A stretch of DNA of 36,804 bases, taken from the NCBI RefSeq assembly GCF_001570425.1, contig NZ_BCSX01000010.1, positions 1-36,804 of the forward strand, in the 5' to 3' direction. Positions 6,830-17,469 of this stretch are shown here, in pieces (within the stretch, counting starts at the first letter, position 1; each line of letters opens with the position of its first letter). The DNA comes from Mycolicibacterium brisbanense. GTDB taxonomy: Bacteria > Actinomycetota > Actinomycetes > Mycobacteriales > Mycobacteriaceae. The position numbers and the translations under genes are program-made. The notes beneath the pieces were generated by a model, which was not told where the DNA came from, did not search any database, and saw nothing but the letters and a program-made list of their open reading frames with translations.

Positions 6830-7318
6830 CTACATGCCTTTGGCGCGCCTGCCGAGTTCACGGGTGATCTCGCGGTCGGCGTCGCGCTTGGCGATGTCCT
6901 GGCGCTTGTCGTGCGCTTGTTTGCCTCGGGCCAACGCCAGCTCCACCTTGACTTTGCCGTCGGAGAAGTACATCGACAGCGGCACCAGGGTCAGATTGCC
7001 GTCGCGGATCTTGCCGATGAGATTGTCGATCTCCCGGCGGTGCAACAGCAGCTTGCGGTTGCGGCGCGGTGCGTGGTTGGTCCAGGTGCCGTGGTGGTAC
7101 TCGGCGATGTGGACGTTGCGCAGCCAGATCTCGCCGTCGTCGACGGTGGCGAACGCATCGGCAAGTGAGGCCTGCCCCTCGCGCAGGCTTTTCACCTCGG
7201 TGCCCATCAGCGCGACGCCGGCCTCGTAGGTGTCGAGGATCGTGTAGTTGTGCCGCGCCTTGCGATTGCTCGCCACGATCTGCTTGTTGCCGGCGGGGCT
7301 GGACTTCTTGGTCACCAC
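6830..7318 (-). CDS. smpB: SsrA-binding protein SmpB
   Basis: A 162-residue SmpB, close to the usual 160. Conserved landmarks are [10 protein letters not shown] at the N-terminus, the core [19 protein letters not shown] (about 40-58), [17 protein letters not shown], and the basic C-terminal tail [20 protein letters not shown]. SmpB binds the tRNA-like domain of tmRNA and places it in the empty A site of stalled ribosomes. It is just upstream of ssrA and 6 bases downstream of ftsX, the standard mycobacterial order. Two adjacent GTG codons (7318 and 7315) could serve as start. Confidence 0.97.
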   Translation of the reverse strand: MVTKKSSPAGNKQIVASNRKARHNYTILDTYEAGVALMGTEVKSLREGQASLADAFATVDDGEIWLRNVHIAEYHHGTWTNHAPRRNRKLLLHRREIDNLIGKIRDGNLTLVPLSMYFSDGKVKVELALARGKQAHDKRQDIAKRDADREITRELGRRAKGM

Positions 7319-7324
7319 TACGAC

Positions 7325-8221
7325 CTACCTACGGACGTAAAGCCGCAGGGTGACGTACGCGGTCAGGCCTGCCATGGCCACGCCGACGAACAGCAGGATC
7401 GGCGAGATGTACAGGATGTCGGCATAGTCCACCCTGGCGATCAGGTTGGCTTGATAGAACTGGTTGAGCGCGCGTTCGAGGAACGCCGCCCGCACGATGA
7501 TGAGCCCGATGATCGAGATGATCACGCCGATGAGGGCCGCGAGCATCGCCTCCACCAGGAACGGCAGCTGGGTGTACCACCGGGTGGCACCGACCAGCCG
7601 CATGATGCCGATCTCGGTCCGCCGGGTGTATGCGGCCACCTGCACCATGTTCGCGATCAGCAGCACGGCACCGATGGCCTGCACCAGCGCGACGGCGAAC
7701 GCCGCATTGCTCAGGCCGTCGAGCACCGAGAACAACCGGTCGATCAGCTCTTTCTGATTGAGCACGCTGCGCACGCCCGGCTGCCCGATCATCGACTTGT
7801 CGAATTCGGCATGCTGCTCGGGATTGTTCAGCTTGACGATGAACGACGCCGGGAACGCGTCCTTGCTGGCGACGTCCTTGAACTGCGGGATCTTGCGGAT
7901 GGCGTCCTGATAGGCCTGGTCGCGGTCGAGGAAGCGCACCGACTTGACCTGCTCGGTGTTCTCTTCGAGCTTGCTGCGCAGCGCCTTGCACGGGTCGGCG
8001 TCACAGTTCGGGTCGTTGGCCGACACGTCGTCGGTCAGGAACACCTGGGTCTCGACCCGGTCGAGATAGATGTCGCGGGACTGGTCGGCCAGCCGCACCA
8101 CCAGCAGACCGCCGCCGAACAGCCCGATGGAGATGGCTGTGGTCAGGATCATCGCAACGGTCATGGTGACGTTGCGACGAAGCCCGGTCAGAACTTCATT
8201 GACAAGAAAGCCGAAGCGCAC
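7325..8221 (-). CDS. ftsX: Cell division ABC-type membrane protein FtsX
   Basis: A 298-residue FtsX with four membrane helices: one N-terminal (about 17-40), then an extracytoplasmic domain (about 45-165) with two cysteines in [10 protein letters not shown], and three C-terminal helices (about 168-295). In mycobacteria the FtsX outer domain activates the peptidoglycan hydrolase RipC when FtsE hydrolyses ATP. The GTG start follows the ftsE stop with no spacer, so translation is likely coupled. The C-terminal part carries the FtsX/MacB-type permease core with the [19 protein letters not shown] signature. Confidence 0.97.
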   Translation of the reverse strand: MRFGFLVNEVLTGLRRNVTMTVAMILTTAISIGLFGGGLLVVRLADQSRDIYLDRVETQVFLTDDVSANDPNCDADPCKALRSKLEENTEQVKSVRFLDRDQAYQDAIRKIPQFKDVASKDAFPASFIVKLNNPEQHAEFDKSMIGQPGVRSVLNQKELIDRLFSVLDGLSNAAFAVALVQAIGAVLLIANMVQVAAYTRRTEIGIMRLVGATRWYTQLPFLVEAMLAALIGVIISIIGLIIVRAAFLERALNQFYQANLIARVDYADILYISPILLFVGVAMAGLTAYVTLRLYVRR

Positions 8222-8911
8222 TTAGCGATCCATTCCGTAGACGCCGCGCTGCTCGTCACGAATCAGCCGGCCGAGTTCGAGTTCGACGACCCGCTGACGC
8301 ATCGAGTCGACGATGTGATGGTCGTGGGTGGCCATCAGCACCGTCGTTCCGGTGCGGTTGATCCGCTCCAGCAGATCCATGATGTCCTTACTGGTCTCCG
8401 GATCCAGGTTTCCGGTCGGCTCGTCGGCGATCAGCACCAGCGGGCGGTTGACGAAGGCGCGGGCGATGGCCACGCGCTGCTGCTCACCACCGGACAGTTC
8501 GCTCGGTAGCCGATTGGCCTTGCCGGACAGCCCCACCATCTCCAGCACGTCCGGCACCACCCTGTTGATCACCTCGGATCGCTTGCCGATGACCTCAAGG
8601 GCGAACGCCACGTTTTCGAACACCGTCTTCTGCTGCAGCAGCCGGAAGTCCTGGAAGACGCAGCCGATCACCTGCCGCAGGCTCGGGATGTGCCGTCCCG
8701 GCAGCTTGTTCACATGGAACTTGGAGACCTGGATGTCGCCGGCGGACGGCGTCTCGGCCGCGAGCAGCAGGCGCATGAACGTGGACTTGCCCGACCCGGA
8801 CGGGCCGATGAGGAACACGAACTCACCCTTGTCGATCTTCAACGAGACGTCGTCCAGCGCGGGACGCGCTGACGACTTGTACTGCTTCGTCACGTGGTCG
8901 AGGGTGATCAT
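8222..8911 (-). CDS. ftsE: Cell division ATP-binding protein FtsE
   Basis: A 229-residue ABC ATPase. It has Walker [10 protein letters not shown] (about residues 36-44), a Q-loop at CVFQDFRLL, the signature LSGGEQQR, Walker B VLIADEP and an H-loop His in ATHDHHIV. FtsE powers FtsX at the division site to control cell-wall cleavage. ATG 8911 is preferred over the GTG one codon upstream because it gives the usual [10 protein letters not shown]-terminus. It is the first gene of ftsE-ftsX-smpB; a 45-bp gap separates it from the Pro/Thr-rich protein upstream. Confidence 0.97.
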   Translation of the reverse strand: MITLDHVTKQYKSSARPALDDVSLKIDKGEFVFLIGPSGSGKSTFMRLLLAAETPSAGDIQVSKFHVNKLPGRHIPSLRQVIGCVFQDFRLLQQKTVFENVAFALEVIGKRSEVINRVVPDVLEMVGLSGKANRLPSELSGGEQQRVAIARAFVNRPLVLIADEPTGNLDPETSKDIMDLLERINRTGTTVLMATHDHHIVDSMRQRVVELELGRLIRDEQRGVYGMDR

Positions 8912-8956
8912 CACGGCACGCCAGTGTAGCGGTGAGTACGCGAAGGCCGGGTCACG

Positions 8957-9496
8957 CTAGGGCTGCGGTGTCGGAGCAGCGGGTTGCTCGCCGACCTGCG
9001 ACGGTTGCTCGGCGACCGGCGTGGGTGGTTGCCCCGGCGTCGGAGTCGGCGCCGGGGGAGCCATGCCCGGCAGGATCGGCAACGTGATCGGTGGCAACGG
9101 TCCGGGACCATCCGGATCGATCACCGTGGTGCGCGGGCCCGGTGACGGGGACGTCGTGGTCGGACTCGTCGAACTCGTCGTCGGAGTCTCGGTGGTGGTC
9201 TCCGGTGTGGTGGTTTCGGTCGTCGTCGGCGTGGTGGTCGTCGTGGTCCGACGCGTCGTCGTCGGCGGGGCCACATTGGTGCGCGGCACCCACGTGTAAT
9301 CGGGGTCGGGCACGAATCCGGGTGGCGCCGTCGGCGTGGGCGCGGGCGGCCGATAGGCCTGCTGCACCCAGAACAGCGCCACAAACGCCACCATCAGCAC
9401 GACCGTGGACGTACGCAGCCGACCAAGCCGCTTGGGCCAGTACTTGACCGCGACGGCCTTGATCGCCGCGAACTGTGGGGACAGGTCGATTTTCAT
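8957..9496 (-). CDS. Pro/Thr-rich single-pass membrane protein (Rv3103c-like)
   Basis: A 179-residue protein with a short basic cytoplasmic N-terminus, one membrane helix (about residues 31-48), and a long extracytoplasmic tail of Pro, Thr and Ser with almost no hydrophobic residues. By position between ftsE and the MscS gene it matches the proline-rich membrane protein Rv3103c of M. tuberculosis. The tail may span part of the cell wall and may be O-mannosylated, which is inference. Its ATG overlaps the end of the upstream mscS-like gene by 4 bases, so the two are probably translated together. No enzymatic motif is present. Confidence 0.85.
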   Translation of the reverse strand: MKIDLSPQFAAIKAVAVKYWPKRLGRLRTSTVVLMVAFVALFWVQQAYRPPAPTPTAPPGFVPDPDYTWVPRTNVAPPTTTRRTTTTTTPTTTETTTPETTTETPTTSSTSPTTTSPSPGPRTTVIDPDGPGPLPPITLPILPGMAPPAPTPTPGQPPTPVAEQPSQVGEQPAAPTPQP

Positions 9497-10488
9497 GACG
9501 TCGTCTCCCGGGCGGGCCGTCCGGAAGGTGTCTGCTCGGCTCCGGGCACCGTCGCCGGATGAGGGATCGACTCCACCGTGGGCGTCGCGCCGTCGGTGGG
9601 CGTGACCACCCCGGCGCGCCGCAGGGCCCGTACGACGCGGACCCGCAGCCGCCGGCCGACCTCGAACTGCTTGCCGGGCAGGGTCCGGGCCACCATGCGC
9701 AGGTTGACCGTGTCCAGTCCGATGCTCTCCACACCCATGAGCTGCGGCTTGTCGAGCAGCAGCTTGGACAGTTCCTCGTCATCGGCAGCCTTGTCGGCGA
9801 CCTCGTGCAAGACGTCGTTGACGGCGTTGAGGTCCGCGCTGGCAGGCACCGGGATGTCGACGACGGAGCGGGCCCAGTCCTTGGAGAGGTTCAGCGACTT
9901 GACGATCTGCCCGTTGGGAACGGTGTACATCTCCCCCTCGGACGACCGCAGCTTGGTGATCCGCAGCGTGACATCCTCCACGGTGCCCTCGGCCTCGTTG
10001 GCTGCCGCGATCGTCAGCCGCACCAGGTCGCCGAAGCCGTACTGCTTCTCCGTGATGATGAAGAAGCCGGCCAGCAGGTCCTGCACGATGCGCTGCGCAC
10101 CGAAACCGAGCGCAGCACCGATCACGGTTGCGGGCGCGGCCAACGACACGATCGGCACCGCCAGCACATCGCTGACCTCGACGAGCACGACGACGAACAA
10201 CATCGCCACCGACACCCAGGAGATCACCGATGCGACGGCCTGCCGGTGCTTGGCGCTCTCCGAGCGCACCAGCTGGTCGCTTTCCTCATATTCGGCGTCG
10301 ATGCGCCGCACGAATCTCTGCGCAGCCCAGTTGATGAAGCGGGCCAGCAGCAACCCGCCGATCAGCAGCAGCGCAATGCGCAGACCCTTGGTCAGGATCC
10401 ATACACCGAACTCGCCGTGCCAGAAGTCATGCCAGCGCTGAGCCATCGGATAGGCCAGCACTGTGGCGGCCAAGTTACTCGTCGTCAT
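9493..10488 (-). CDS. Small-conductance mechanosensitive channel family (MscS)
   Basis: A 331-residue MscS-family protein (Rv3104c position). It has membrane helices near residues 30-50, 80-100 and 105-130. The pore-lining helix has the Gly/Ala-rich pattern [26 protein letters not shown], and the beta domain after it begins [11 protein letters not shown] and ends in the C-terminal alpha/beta domain. These channels open under membrane tension to release solutes during osmotic downshock. I chose ATG 10488, which overlaps the 3' end of prfB by 14 bases. A longer form from 10542 would start deep inside prfB and adds a polar segment of low value. Confidence 0.85.
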   Translation of the reverse strand: MTTSNLAATVLAYPMAQRWHDFWHGEFGVWILTKGLRIALLLIGGLLLARFINWAAQRFVRRIDAEYEESDQLVRSESAKHRQAVASVISWVSVAMLFVVVLVEVSDVLAVPIVSLAAPATVIGAALGFGAQRIVQDLLAGFFIITEKQYGFGDLVRLTIAAANEAEGTVEDVTLRITKLRSSEGEMYTVPNGQIVKSLNLSKDWARSVVDIPVPASADLNAVNDVLHEVADKAADDEELSKLLLDKPQLMGVESIGLDTVNLRMVARTLPGKQFEVGRRLRVRVVRALRRAGVVTPTDGATPTVESIPHPATVPGAEQTPSGRPARETTS

Positions 10489-11584
10489 CTTTTCTGTTGC
10501 GCCACCTGATTCCCGCTTCCAGGAATCCGTCGATGTCTCCATCGAGCACCGCGGTCGGGTTACCGACCTCGTACTCGGTGCGCAGATCCTTCACCATCTG
10601 ATAGGGCTGCAGAACATAGGACCGCATCTGGGTTCCCCAGGAACTTCCGCCGTCGCCCTTCAGCGCATCCATCTCGGCGCGTTCCTCTAACCGCTTACGC
10701 TCCAGCAACTTTGCCTGGAGAACCCGCATCGCCGAAACCTTGTTCTGCAGCTGCGATTTCTCGTTCTGACAGGTGACCACGATACCGGTCGGGATGTGGG
10801 TGAGGCGTACCGCCGAGTCTGTGGTGTTCACCGACTGCCCGCCCGGGCCGCTCGAGCGATACACGTCGACGCGGATGTCGCCTTCCGGGATCTCGATGTG
10901 ATCGGTGGTCTCGACCACGGGCAGCACCTCGACATCGGCGAACGAGGTCTGGCGGCGGCTCTGGTTGTCGAAAGGGCTGATCCGCACCAGGCGATGGGTG
11001 CCCTGCTCGACCGAGAGCGTGCCGTAGGCGAACGGCGCGTGCACGGCGAACGTCGCGCTCTTGATGCCGGCCTCCTCGGCGTAGGACGTATCGAAGACCT
11101 CGACCGGATACTTGTGCTGCTCGGCCCAGCGGATGTACATCCGCATCAACATCTCGGCCCAGTCGGCCGCGTCGACACCGCCCGCGCCCGACCGGATGGT
11201 GACGACCGCTTCGCGCTCGTCGTACTCACCGGAGAGCAGCGTGCGGACCTCCATCTGCTCGATGTCCTCGCGCAGCTTGTTGAGCTCGGCGTCGGCCTCG
11301 GCGATCTCGGACTCGCCGCCTTCTTCGGCGGCCAACTCGTACAGCACGGGCAGATCGTCGAGACGGCTGCGCAGCTCCTCCACCCGGCGCAGTTCGCCCT
11401 GGGCGTGCGACAGCTCACTGGTGACCTTCTGCGCACGCGTCTGGTCGTCCCACAGCTTCGGGTCCGACGCTTCCTGCTCGAGTTTGGCCACCCGGTCACG
11501 CAGGCCGTCCAAGTCAAGCACCCGCTCCACCGTCGTCAGGGTGGTGTCGAGTGCGGCGATATCGGCTTGACGGTCTAGATCCAC
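10475..11584 (-). CDS. prfB: Peptide chain release factor 2
   Basis: A 369-residue RF2. The stop-codon recognition tripeptide SPF is at residues 203-205 and the peptidyl-tRNA hydrolysis motif GGQ is at 248-250 in [16 protein letters not shown]2 reads UGA and UAA. The GTG at 11584 gives the [13 protein letters not shown]-terminus seen in mycobacterial RF2 and sits 8 bases after TAACCT, a -10 element. A longer frame to 11707 is open but adds an unlikely basic leader. The coding frame is continuous, so the programmed +1 frameshift known in E. coli prfB is absent here. The gene is divergent from fprA. Confidence 0.96.
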   Translation of the reverse strand: MDLDRQADIAALDTTLTTVERVLDLDGLRDRVAKLEQEASDPKLWDDQTRAQKVTSELSHAQGELRRVEELRSRLDDLPVLYELAAEEGGESEIAEADAELNKLREDIEQMEVRTLLSGEYDEREAVVTIRSGAGGVDAADWAEMLMRMYIRWAEQHKYPVEVFDTSYAEEAGIKSATFAVHAPFAYGTLSVEQGTHRLVRISPFDNQSRRQTSFADVEVLPVVETTDHIEIPEGDIRVDVYRSSGPGGQSVNTTDSAVRLTHIPTGIVVTCQNEKSQLQNKVSAMRVLQAKLLERKRLEERAEMDALKGDGGSSWGTQMRSYVLQPYQMVKDLRTEYEVGNPTAVLDGDIDGFLEAGIRWRNRKDDDE

Positions 11585-11592
11585 GACAGTTG

Positions 11593-11598
11593 AGGTTA
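11593..11598 (-). promoter_or_regulatory. Candidate leaderless prfB promoter (-10)
   Basis: On the minus strand TAACCT matches TANNNT and ends 8 bases before the GTG start of prfB, which would give a leaderless or nearly leaderless mRNA. It supports the choice of 11584 as the start. Confidence 0.4.
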
Positions 11599-11743
11599 CC
11601 TGTAGCCCGTTCGAGGAAGTTATCGCTGACCGGCGGCAGCTCCACGGATCCGCGTTTACAGTCGGGGTGTACCCAGCCCAGCTGTGTCGCGACAGCCCCT
11701 TGCGCACGGCCGGGAGAGCGATTGGCTATCAGAAGGCTGATGC

Positions 11744-13117
11744 ATGCGCCCATACCATGTGGCAGTCGTCGGCTCGGGACCCTCCGGGTTCTTTGCCGCG
11801 GCAGCGTTGTTGAAGTTTGCCGATTCCACCGACAGTGCCGAGCACCGCGACGTCCGCGTCGACATGCTGGAGATGCTGCCCACGCCCTGGGGGCTCGTGC
11901 GCTCCGGTGTCGCACCCGACCACCCCAAGATCAAGACGATCAGCGCCCAGTTCGAGAAGATCGCGCGGGATCCGCGGTTCCGGTTCTTCGGCAACATCGT
12001 GGTGGGTGAACACGTGCAGGCCGGCGAGCTGGCAGAGCGCTACGACGCCGTCGTCTACGCCATCGGCGCCCAGTCGGACCGACCGCTCGGCATCCCCGGC
12101 GAAGACCTGCCCGGCAGCGTCGCCGCTGTCGACTTCGTCGGCTGGTACAACGCTCACCCACACTTCGAGCTGATGGCCCCCGACGTGTCGAACGCCCGCG
12201 CGGTGGTGGTGGGGAACGGCAACGTCGCGCTGGACGTGGCCCGCATCCTTGTCAGCGATCCACAAGTGTTGGCGCGCACCGACATTGCCGATCATGCCTT
12301 GTCCGCACTGCACGCCAGCGGGGTACAGGAAGTGGTGGTGATCGGCCGGCGCGGACCTCTGCAAGCGCCCTTCACCACACTGGAATTACGTGAGCTGGGC
12401 GATCTCGAGGCGATGGCCGACGTCGACGTCATCGTCGACCCGGCCGATGTCGACGACATCACCGACGAAGCGCTGGAGGCCGCGGGCAAGACCGTCAAGC
12501 AGAACGTCAAGGTGTTGCGCGGCTACGCCGCCAAGGAGCCCACGGGCGCGGCACGGCGCATCGTGTTCCGGTTCTGCACCTCCCCCATCGAGATCAAGGG
12601 TGACGGCAAGGTCGAGTCGATCGTGCTGGGCCGCAACGAACTGGTCACCGTGTCGGACCGAGTGGTCGCCAAGGACACCGGCGTACGTGAGGAGCTGCCG
12701 GCACAGTTGGTGGTGCGCGCTGTCGGGTATCGCGGTGTGCCCACTGCCGGCCTTCCGTTCGACGAGCGTTCCGGCACCATCCCGCACACTGACGGCCGGG
12801 TGGAAGGCAGCCGCAATGAGTACGTCGTCGGCTGGATCAAGCGGGGTCCGTCGGGCGTCATCGGCAGCAACAAGAAGGACTCTGCCGACACCGTGCAGAC
12901 CCTGCTGTCCGACCTGGCCTCGGCCTCGCTGAGCGATTTCGGCCCCGCTCACGCCGACGAGCTCGCCCAGTGGCTGCTGTCCCGCCAGCCCTTGCTGATC
13001 ACCGACGACCACTGGCAGCGCATCGATGCCCACGAGCGTGCCGCAGGCGAGGCGGTGGGACGGCCCCGGGTCAAGCTGACGAATGTGGCGGACATGCTCA
13101 AGATCAGCCACGGGTAG
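11744..13117 (+). CDS. fprA: NADPH-ferredoxin reductase FprA
   Basis: A 457-residue flavoprotein of the adrenodoxin-reductase type, the same length as Rv3106. The FAD-binding fold begins VAVVGSGPSGFFAAAAL (about residues 5-21). The substrate region MLPTPWGLVRSGVAPDHPKIK is typical of the family. A second nucleotide-binding site for NADP lies at VVVGNGNVALDVAR (about 150-163). It passes electrons from NAD(P)H to ferredoxins that serve cytochrome P450s and other redox enzymes. The ATG at 11744 has AGAAGG seven bases upstream. It ends 17 bases before the convergent mmpL stop, with no clear terminator hairpin between them. Confidence 0.96.
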   Translation: MRPYHVAVVGSGPSGFFAAAALLKFADSTDSAEHRDVRVDMLEMLPTPWGLVRSGVAPDHPKIKTISAQFEKIARDPRFRFFGNIVVGEHVQAGELAERYDAVVYAIGAQSDRPLGIPGEDLPGSVAAVDFVGWYNAHPHFELMAPDVSNARAVVVGNGNVALDVARILVSDPQVLARTDIADHALSALHASGVQEVVVIGRRGPLQAPFTTLELRELGDLEAMADVDVIVDPADVDDITDEALEAAGKTVKQNVKVLRGYAAKEPTGAARRIVFRFCTSPIEIKGDGKVESIVLGRNELVTVSDRVVAKDTGVREELPAQLVVRAVGYRGVPTAGLPFDERSGTIPHTDGRVEGSRNEYVVGWIKRGPSGVIGSNKKDSADTVQTLLSDLASASLSDFGPAHADELAQWLLSRQPLLITDDHWQRIDAHERAAGEAVGRPRVKLTNVADMLKISHG

Positions 13118-13134
13118 CCCGCGCGCACGAAGCG

Positions 13135-15978
13135 TCAGGCCGGCTGATCGACCGGTTGCGGCACGGCCACCACGCGCCGCGGGCGGCTGCGTACCTTCAG
13201 CGGCCACCAGAACCAGCGCCCGAGGATCGCGGCGATCGACGGCGTCATCAAGGACCGCACCACGAGTGTGTCGAACAGCAGGCCGAGGCCGATGGTGGTG
13301 CCACCCTGCCCGATCGCGCGCAGGTCGGAGGTCACCATGGAGGCCATCGTGACGGCGAAGACCAGACCCGCCGCGGTCACGACGCCACCGGTGGCGCCCA
13401 TGGCCCGGATGATGCCGGTCTTGATGCCCGCGCCGATCTCCTCTTTGAACCGGGACACCACCAGCAGGTTGTAGTCCGAACCCACGGCCAGCAGGATGAT
13501 CACCGAAAAGGCCAATGTCATCCAGTGCAGCTCGATGCCGAGCAGGTACTGCCACACCAGGACCGACAACCCGAATGATGCTGCCAGCGAGAGGATCACG
13601 GTTCCGACGATCACGAACGACGCGATGAGCGCACGGGTGATGATCAACATGACCATGAAGATCAGCGTGATGGCGCCCAGGGCGGCGATCAGCAGGTCCC
13701 ATTTGGCGCCGATCTGAATGTCCTTGTAGGTGGCCGCGGTACCGCCGAGCCAGAACTTCGCATCGGCCAGCGGGGTGCCTTTCACGGCTTCCTTGGCCGC
13801 CTGCAGCTCGGCGTCGACGTGCGAAATACCTTCCGGGGTGGCCGGATCCGTGTCGTGGGTGATGATGTACCGCGCCGACTTGCCGTCAGGCGAGATCAGC
13901 AGCCGCAGACCGCGTTGAAAGTCCGGGCTGTCGAAGGCCTCCGGTGGGAGGTAGAAGTAGTCGTCACTCTTGGCCGAGTCGAACGCCTGCCCCATCGCGC
14001 TGGCGGTGTCGGTCATGCGGTCGATCTGGGTGATGAGGCCGTTGAACGTGCTGTACATCGTCTTCAGGGTGCCCTGCATGTCCTTGGACACCGCGATCAT
14101 CGGCGGCAGCTGTTCGAGCAATTGCGGCATGAGCGCATCCATGTCGTTCATGTTGCGCAGCAGCTTGGTGAGGCTGTCGCTGAGCCGATCGACACCGTCG
14201 AGTCCGTCGAACAGCGATCGCATGGACCAGCACATGGGGATGTCGAAGCAGTGTGGCTCCCAGTACAGGTAGTTGCGCAGCGGCCGGTAGAAATCGTCGA
14301 AATCGGCCATGTGGTCGCGCATCTCGTCGGTGACGGTCTTCATCTCCGTCGCCGTTCCCACCATCTCGTGGGTGGTGCCGGTCAGCTTGCGCATCAGGTC
14401 GAGCATTTTCTCCATCGAGCCGATCATGATGCCGAGCTGGTCGCTCATGTGCTGCATGTCGCCGACGCGGCCCTTGAGGAACTGCATGTTCTCGGTCATC
14501 GTCACCGATTGCAGGCTCACCTGAAAAGGTATGGAGCTGTGGGCAATCGGATCCCCCAGCGGCCGGGTGATGTTCTGCACCCTGGCGATGCCGGGCACCC
14601 GGAAGATGTTCTTGGCGATCTTGTCCAGCACGATCATGTTCGATGCCGTACGCAGATCCTGGCCGGCCTCGACCAGCAGCATGTCGGGGTTCATCCGGGC
14701 GGCACTGAAATGTCGCTCCGCGGCGGCATATCCGACGTTGGAGGGCAGCGTTTGCGGAATGTAGTGGCGATCGTTGTAGCTGGTTCGGTAGCCGGGCAGG
14801 GCGAGCAGCCCGACCAGGGCGATGGAGATCGCCGCCGCCAGGATCGGCACGGGCCAGCGCACCACCGCGGTGCCGACGCGCCGCCAGCCGCGGGTCTTGA
14901 TCGCCCGCTTGGCGTCGAATGCACCGAGCCGGCTTCCGACGGTGAGCACCGCCGGCGCCAGTGTCAGCGACGCCGCCACGACGATGGACAAGCCGATGGC
15001 GCTCGGGATGCCCATGGAGCTGAAGTAGTTCAGGCGGGTGAAATGCAGGCACAGCATGGCGCCGGCCACGGTGAGCCCGGAGCCGAGGATGACGTGCCCG
15101 ACACCGTGAAATGCGGTGTAGTAGGCGTCTTCTCGATCCTCCCCGGCCTGACGGGCTTCCTGGTAGCGGCCGACGAGGAAGATGACGTAGTCGGTGCCGG
15201 CAGCGATCGCCAGTGAGGTGAGCAGGCTCGTCGAGAAGGTCGAGAGCCCGAGCAGGTGCTGGTTGCCGATCACCGCGACGACGCCCCGGGCCGAGTTCAT
15301 CTCGATGAGTACGACGAACAACGCCAGCACCGTGGTGACGATCGACCGGTACACGAGCAGCAGCATCACCGTGATGACGATCAGGGTGATCACGGTGATC
15401 TTGATCATCGACTTGTCGCCGGCCTCGGTCATGTCGGTGGTCAGCGGTGCCTGGCCGGTGACGTAGGCGTGCACCCCGGCGGGTGGATGCGATCGGTCCA
15501 CGATCTCGCGGATGGCCTCGACCGACTCCATACCAAGGGTTTCGCCCTGGTTTCCCGCGAGATTGACCTGTACGTAGGCGGCCTTGCCGTCGGAGCTCTG
15601 CGAACCGGCGGCGGTGATCAGGTCGCCCCAGTAGTTCTGCACGTGCTGAACGTGTTTGGTGTCGGCTTCGAGTTCCTTGACGAGGCCGTCGTAGTAGCGG
15701 TGGGCTTCGTCACCGAGCGTCTCGTCGCCCTCCAGCACGATCATCGCGATGCTGTCGGAGTCGAACTCCTGGAACTGCGCGCCCATGCGGTTCATCGCGA
15801 TCATCGCAGGCGCATCCTGGGGCGACAGCGATACCGAGTTTTCCTTGCCGACCTGTTCCAGTTGTGGCGCAACGGCATTGGTCACGACGGTGACCGCCAA
15901 CCAGAACAGGATGATGGGGATGGAAAGCACCCGGATCGTCCGGGCGATCCTCGGCCGGGTCGCGTGCGCGCCGGTCAT
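13135..15978 (-). CDS. MmpL-family RND transporter (MmpL4/5-like)
   Basis: A 947-residue RND transporter. Helix 1 is at about 18-37, a first periplasmic domain at about 40-190, helices 2-6 at about 190-350, a second large periplasmic region at about 400-740, and a final helix bundle to about 925. Proton-relay Asp-Tyr pairs occur in GTDYVIF (263-264) and in a later GSDYNLL. Residues 495-560 and 595-665 form two long Met/Asp-rich helices joined by a turn with Cys577 and Cys583, the coiled-coil hairpin seen in MmpL4/MmpL5-type siderophore exporters. The ATG overlaps the mmpS stop by 4 bases. The substrate here is unknown; a siderophore, lipid or drug are all possible. This pair is not in the matching M. 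tuberculosis interval next to fprA. Confidence 0.93.
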   Translation of the reverse strand: MTGAHATRPRIARTIRVLSIPIILFWLAVTVVTNAVAPQLEQVGKENSVSLSPQDAPAMIAMNRMGAQFQEFDSDSIAMIVLEGDETLGDEAHRYYDGLVKELEADTKHVQHVQNYWGDLITAAGSQSSDGKAAYVQVNLAGNQGETLGMESVEAIREIVDRSHPPAGVHAYVTGQAPLTTDMTEAGDKSMIKITVITLIVITVMLLLVYRSIVTTVLALFVVLIEMNSARGVVAVIGNQHLLGLSTFSTSLLTSLAIAAGTDYVIFLVGRYQEARQAGEDREDAYYTAFHGVGHVILGSGLTVAGAMLCLHFTRLNYFSSMGIPSAIGLSIVVAASLTLAPAVLTVGSRLGAFDAKRAIKTRGWRRVGTAVVRWPVPILAAAISIALVGLLALPGYRTSYNDRHYIPQTLPSNVGYAAAERHFSAARMNPDMLLVEAGQDLRTASNMIVLDKIAKNIFRVPGIARVQNITRPLGDPIAHSSIPFQVSLQSVTMTENMQFLKGRVGDMQHMSDQLGIMIGSMEKMLDLMRKLTGTTHEMVGTATEMKTVTDEMRDHMADFDDFYRPLRNYLYWEPHCFDIPMCWSMRSLFDGLDGVDRLSDSLTKLLRNMNDMDALMPQLLEQLPPMIAVSKDMQGTLKTMYSTFNGLITQIDRMTDTASAMGQAFDSAKSDDYFYLPPEAFDSPDFQRGLRLLISPDGKSARYIITHDTDPATPEGISHVDAELQAAKEAVKGTPLADAKFWLGGTAATYKDIQIGAKWDLLIAALGAITLIFMVMLIITRALIASFVIVGTVILSLAASFGLSVLVWQYLLGIELHWMTLAFSVIILLAVGSDYNLLVVSRFKEEIGAGIKTGIIRAMGATGGVVTAAGLVFAVTMASMVTSDLRAIGQGGTTIGLGLLFDTLVVRSLMTPSIAAILGRWFWWPLKVRSRPRRVVAVPQPVDQPA

Positions 15979-16421
15979 GCGGCTTTCACCAGGCAGAAGG
16001 CCTGCGCGTCATGCCCAGTCGACGACTGATCCTCGCGCACTTCACCATTGACGGTGATCCGGCACCTGATGGAGTTGCTGTCGCCTTGCGCGACGAGGTT
16101 GGCGAACATCGACGGCAGGGTCGTGGTGACCTGAAACGACCATGGCAGCGCGGTGAAGTCGGCTCGTTGCGGCTGAGCGTTTTCGTCGAGATAGCTGATG
16201 CTGCCCACGGTCGACGCGGGCCCGAATACCTCGTAGAGCACCCGTTTGGGGTTGAACGGCACGATCTTGTCGACTCCGCCGCCGCCGGCGCTTGCCGACT
16301 GCTGGGAGCCGAAGATGCCGTGCATGCGATACATGGCGAAACCGCTGACCGCGAGCACCGCCACCAAGATCAGTGGTATCCAGCCCCGCCGCAGGGCACC
16401 GAGGAAACCGAGCACCGCCAC
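15975..16421 (-). CDS. MmpS-family accessory membrane protein
   Basis: An MmpS protein of about 148 residues: a short basic N-terminus, one helix ([19 protein letters not shown]), and an outer beta-rich domain beginning with KRVLYEVFG and carrying two cysteines ([10 protein letters not shown] and AFCLVKA), as in other MmpS proteins. MmpS assists its partner MmpL in export. The frame is open to a TTG at 16469, but GTG codons at 16421 and 16415 follow a GGAAGGA ribosome site and give a normal MmpS N-terminus. The gene pair shares a control region with the divergent TetR gene. Confidence 0.85.
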   Translation of the reverse strand: MAVLGFLGALRRGWIPLILVAVLAVSGFAMYRMHGIFGSQQSASAGGGGVDKIVPFNPKRVLYEVFGPASTVGSISYLDENAQPQRADFTALPWSFQVTTTLPSMFANLVAQGDSNSIRCRITVNGEVREDQSSTGHDAQAFCLVKAA

Positions 16422-16500
16422 CCATCCTTCCCGACCAATGGAGGGTGCATCCCTGAGTAGGTCCTCCAAGAAACCCCGAGAGAACTTACTTGTTCATTAA

Positions 16501-16518
16501 TGGAACGTCAACGCTCCA
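16501..16518. promoter_or_regulatory. Candidate TetR operator between mmpS and tetR
   Basis: TGGAACGT and ACGCTCCA face each other around a 2-base centre, giving an 18-bp palindrome with one mismatched arm pair and an unpaired centre. It lies 26 bases before the TetR ATG at 16545 and about 80 bases upstream of the chosen mmpS start, a good position to control both. Binding is inferred. Confidence 0.5.
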
Positions 16519-16544
16519 CTTTGGGGCGGAGTTACGATGGCACG

Positions 16545-17111
16545 ATGGGCGCCGTCACAGAGCAGCTGTCTGGTTCGCAGGTCAGGACCCGTAATGCCAT
16601 CCTCGCTGCGACGGCCTCGGTGATCGCCCGAAATCGCACCGCCACCTTGCCCGACATCGCCCAGGCCGCCGGCGTCGGCCGCACCACCGTGCACCGATAC
16701 TTCCCGGATCGGGACTGCCTGATGACCCAGACCAGGGCCGACTCGATCCGCATGCTGGACAAGGCGATTCGCGAGGCAGCCACCGACCAGGGTCCCGCCC
16801 GTGACGCCATGCGCAGGGCCATCGCGGCGATGGCCTCGGCCGGTGACCGCATCCTGTTCCTGTTCGACGATCCCGCCGTGATGCGTGATGTTCCACCGGC
16901 CGAGCAGCCCAACGAAGACCTGGTGCTGGATCTCATCCGGCGGGGCCAGGAGGAGGGCGTGTTCACCTCCGACCTAAGTGTCGAGTGGATCGAACACACG
17001 CTGTTCGCGTTGGTGCACTGGGCGTGCCGCGACGCCAACGCCGGCACACTGCCCCGTCACGCCGTGGTGCCGACCATCATCCGGACCTTCGAAGGCGGCT
17101 GCGGGTCCTAA
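16545..17111 (+). CDS. TetR-family transcriptional regulator
   Basis: A 188-residue TetR-type repressor. The N-terminal HTH spans about residues 10-58, with the recognition part VGRTTVHRYFPDRDCL. The C-terminal ligand domain has no family-specific motif that I recognise. It is divergent from mmpS-mmpL and is probably their local repressor. ATG 16545 is chosen over an upstream in-frame ATG at 16500 because the longer form would begin inside the palindrome at 16501-16518 and adds a basic leader absent from the fold. The inducing ligand is unknown, perhaps a substrate of the exporter. Confidence 0.9.
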   Translation: MGAVTEQLSGSQVRTRNAILAATASVIARNRTATLPDIAQAAGVGRTTVHRYFPDRDCLMTQTRADSIRMLDKAIREAATDQGPARDAMRRAIAAMASAGDRILFLFDDPAVMRDVPPAEQPNEDLVLDLIRRGQEEGVFTSDLSVEWIEHTLFALVHWACRDANAGTLPRHAVVPTIIRTFEGGCGS

Positions 17112-17446
17112 ACCGGAGGCACCTCGGTGGATGGCGGAGCGAAGCCCCACTTGTCCGGGTTCCTCGGCGAGTACACCACGGGGATCAGCTGACCCATGGT
17201 CGGCCAGGCGGAGACGTCTACCGCCATGCGCTGATACACCACGTGCTCGTTGACCGTCGGTCCGTTGATGACGCCGGTGATGGTGACGAACTGCTCCCCC
17301 TCGGCGTCGGGGCGCGGGCTGACGCCCGTGACCAGCAGCGTCCCCGACACGGCATCGGGCCCCATCCCGCGTCGTCGCATGATTTGCGGCGCCAGTAGCA
17401 ACACCAGCACGCCCACGAGCAACAGGAGTATCCCGAATTCCCACAC
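17108..17446 (-). CDS. Small conserved membrane protein, unknown function
   Basis: About 112 residues from a GTG at 17446: one strong membrane helix right at the N-terminus ([19 protein letters not shown]), a short basic patch (MRRRG), then a soluble beta-rich domain with [25 protein letters not shown] and a Trp/Pro-rich end. I do not recognise a catalytic motif. It is divergent from hisN with 23 bases between starts, and its end overlaps the stop of the convergent tetR by 4 bases. The frame is open to 17503, but that form would overlap the hisN start. Confidence 0.7.
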   Translation of the reverse strand: MWEFGILLLLVGVLVLLLAPQIMRRRGMGPDAVSGTLLVTGVSPRPDAEGEQFVTITGVINGPTVNEHVVYQRMAVDVSAWPTMGQLIPVVYSPRNPDKWGFAPPSTEVPPV

Positions 17447-17469
17447 AAGGCCATGGTAGGACTGCTGCC

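Noticed and set aside
7250..8509. 419-codon open frame antisense to smpB, ftsX and ftsE
   Set aside because: A G+C-rich shadow frame. The opposite strand encodes three well-conserved proteins, and the composition here (Asp, His, Glu and Gln-rich) is typical of antisense reading.
10475..11584. Programmed frameshift in prfB
   Set aside because: The frame is continuous with no early in-frame TGA, so no frameshift is needed.
13819..15216. 465-codon open frame antisense to mmpL
   Set aside because: Shadow frame with His/Arg/Val-rich composition; the mmpL gene on the other strand accounts for it.
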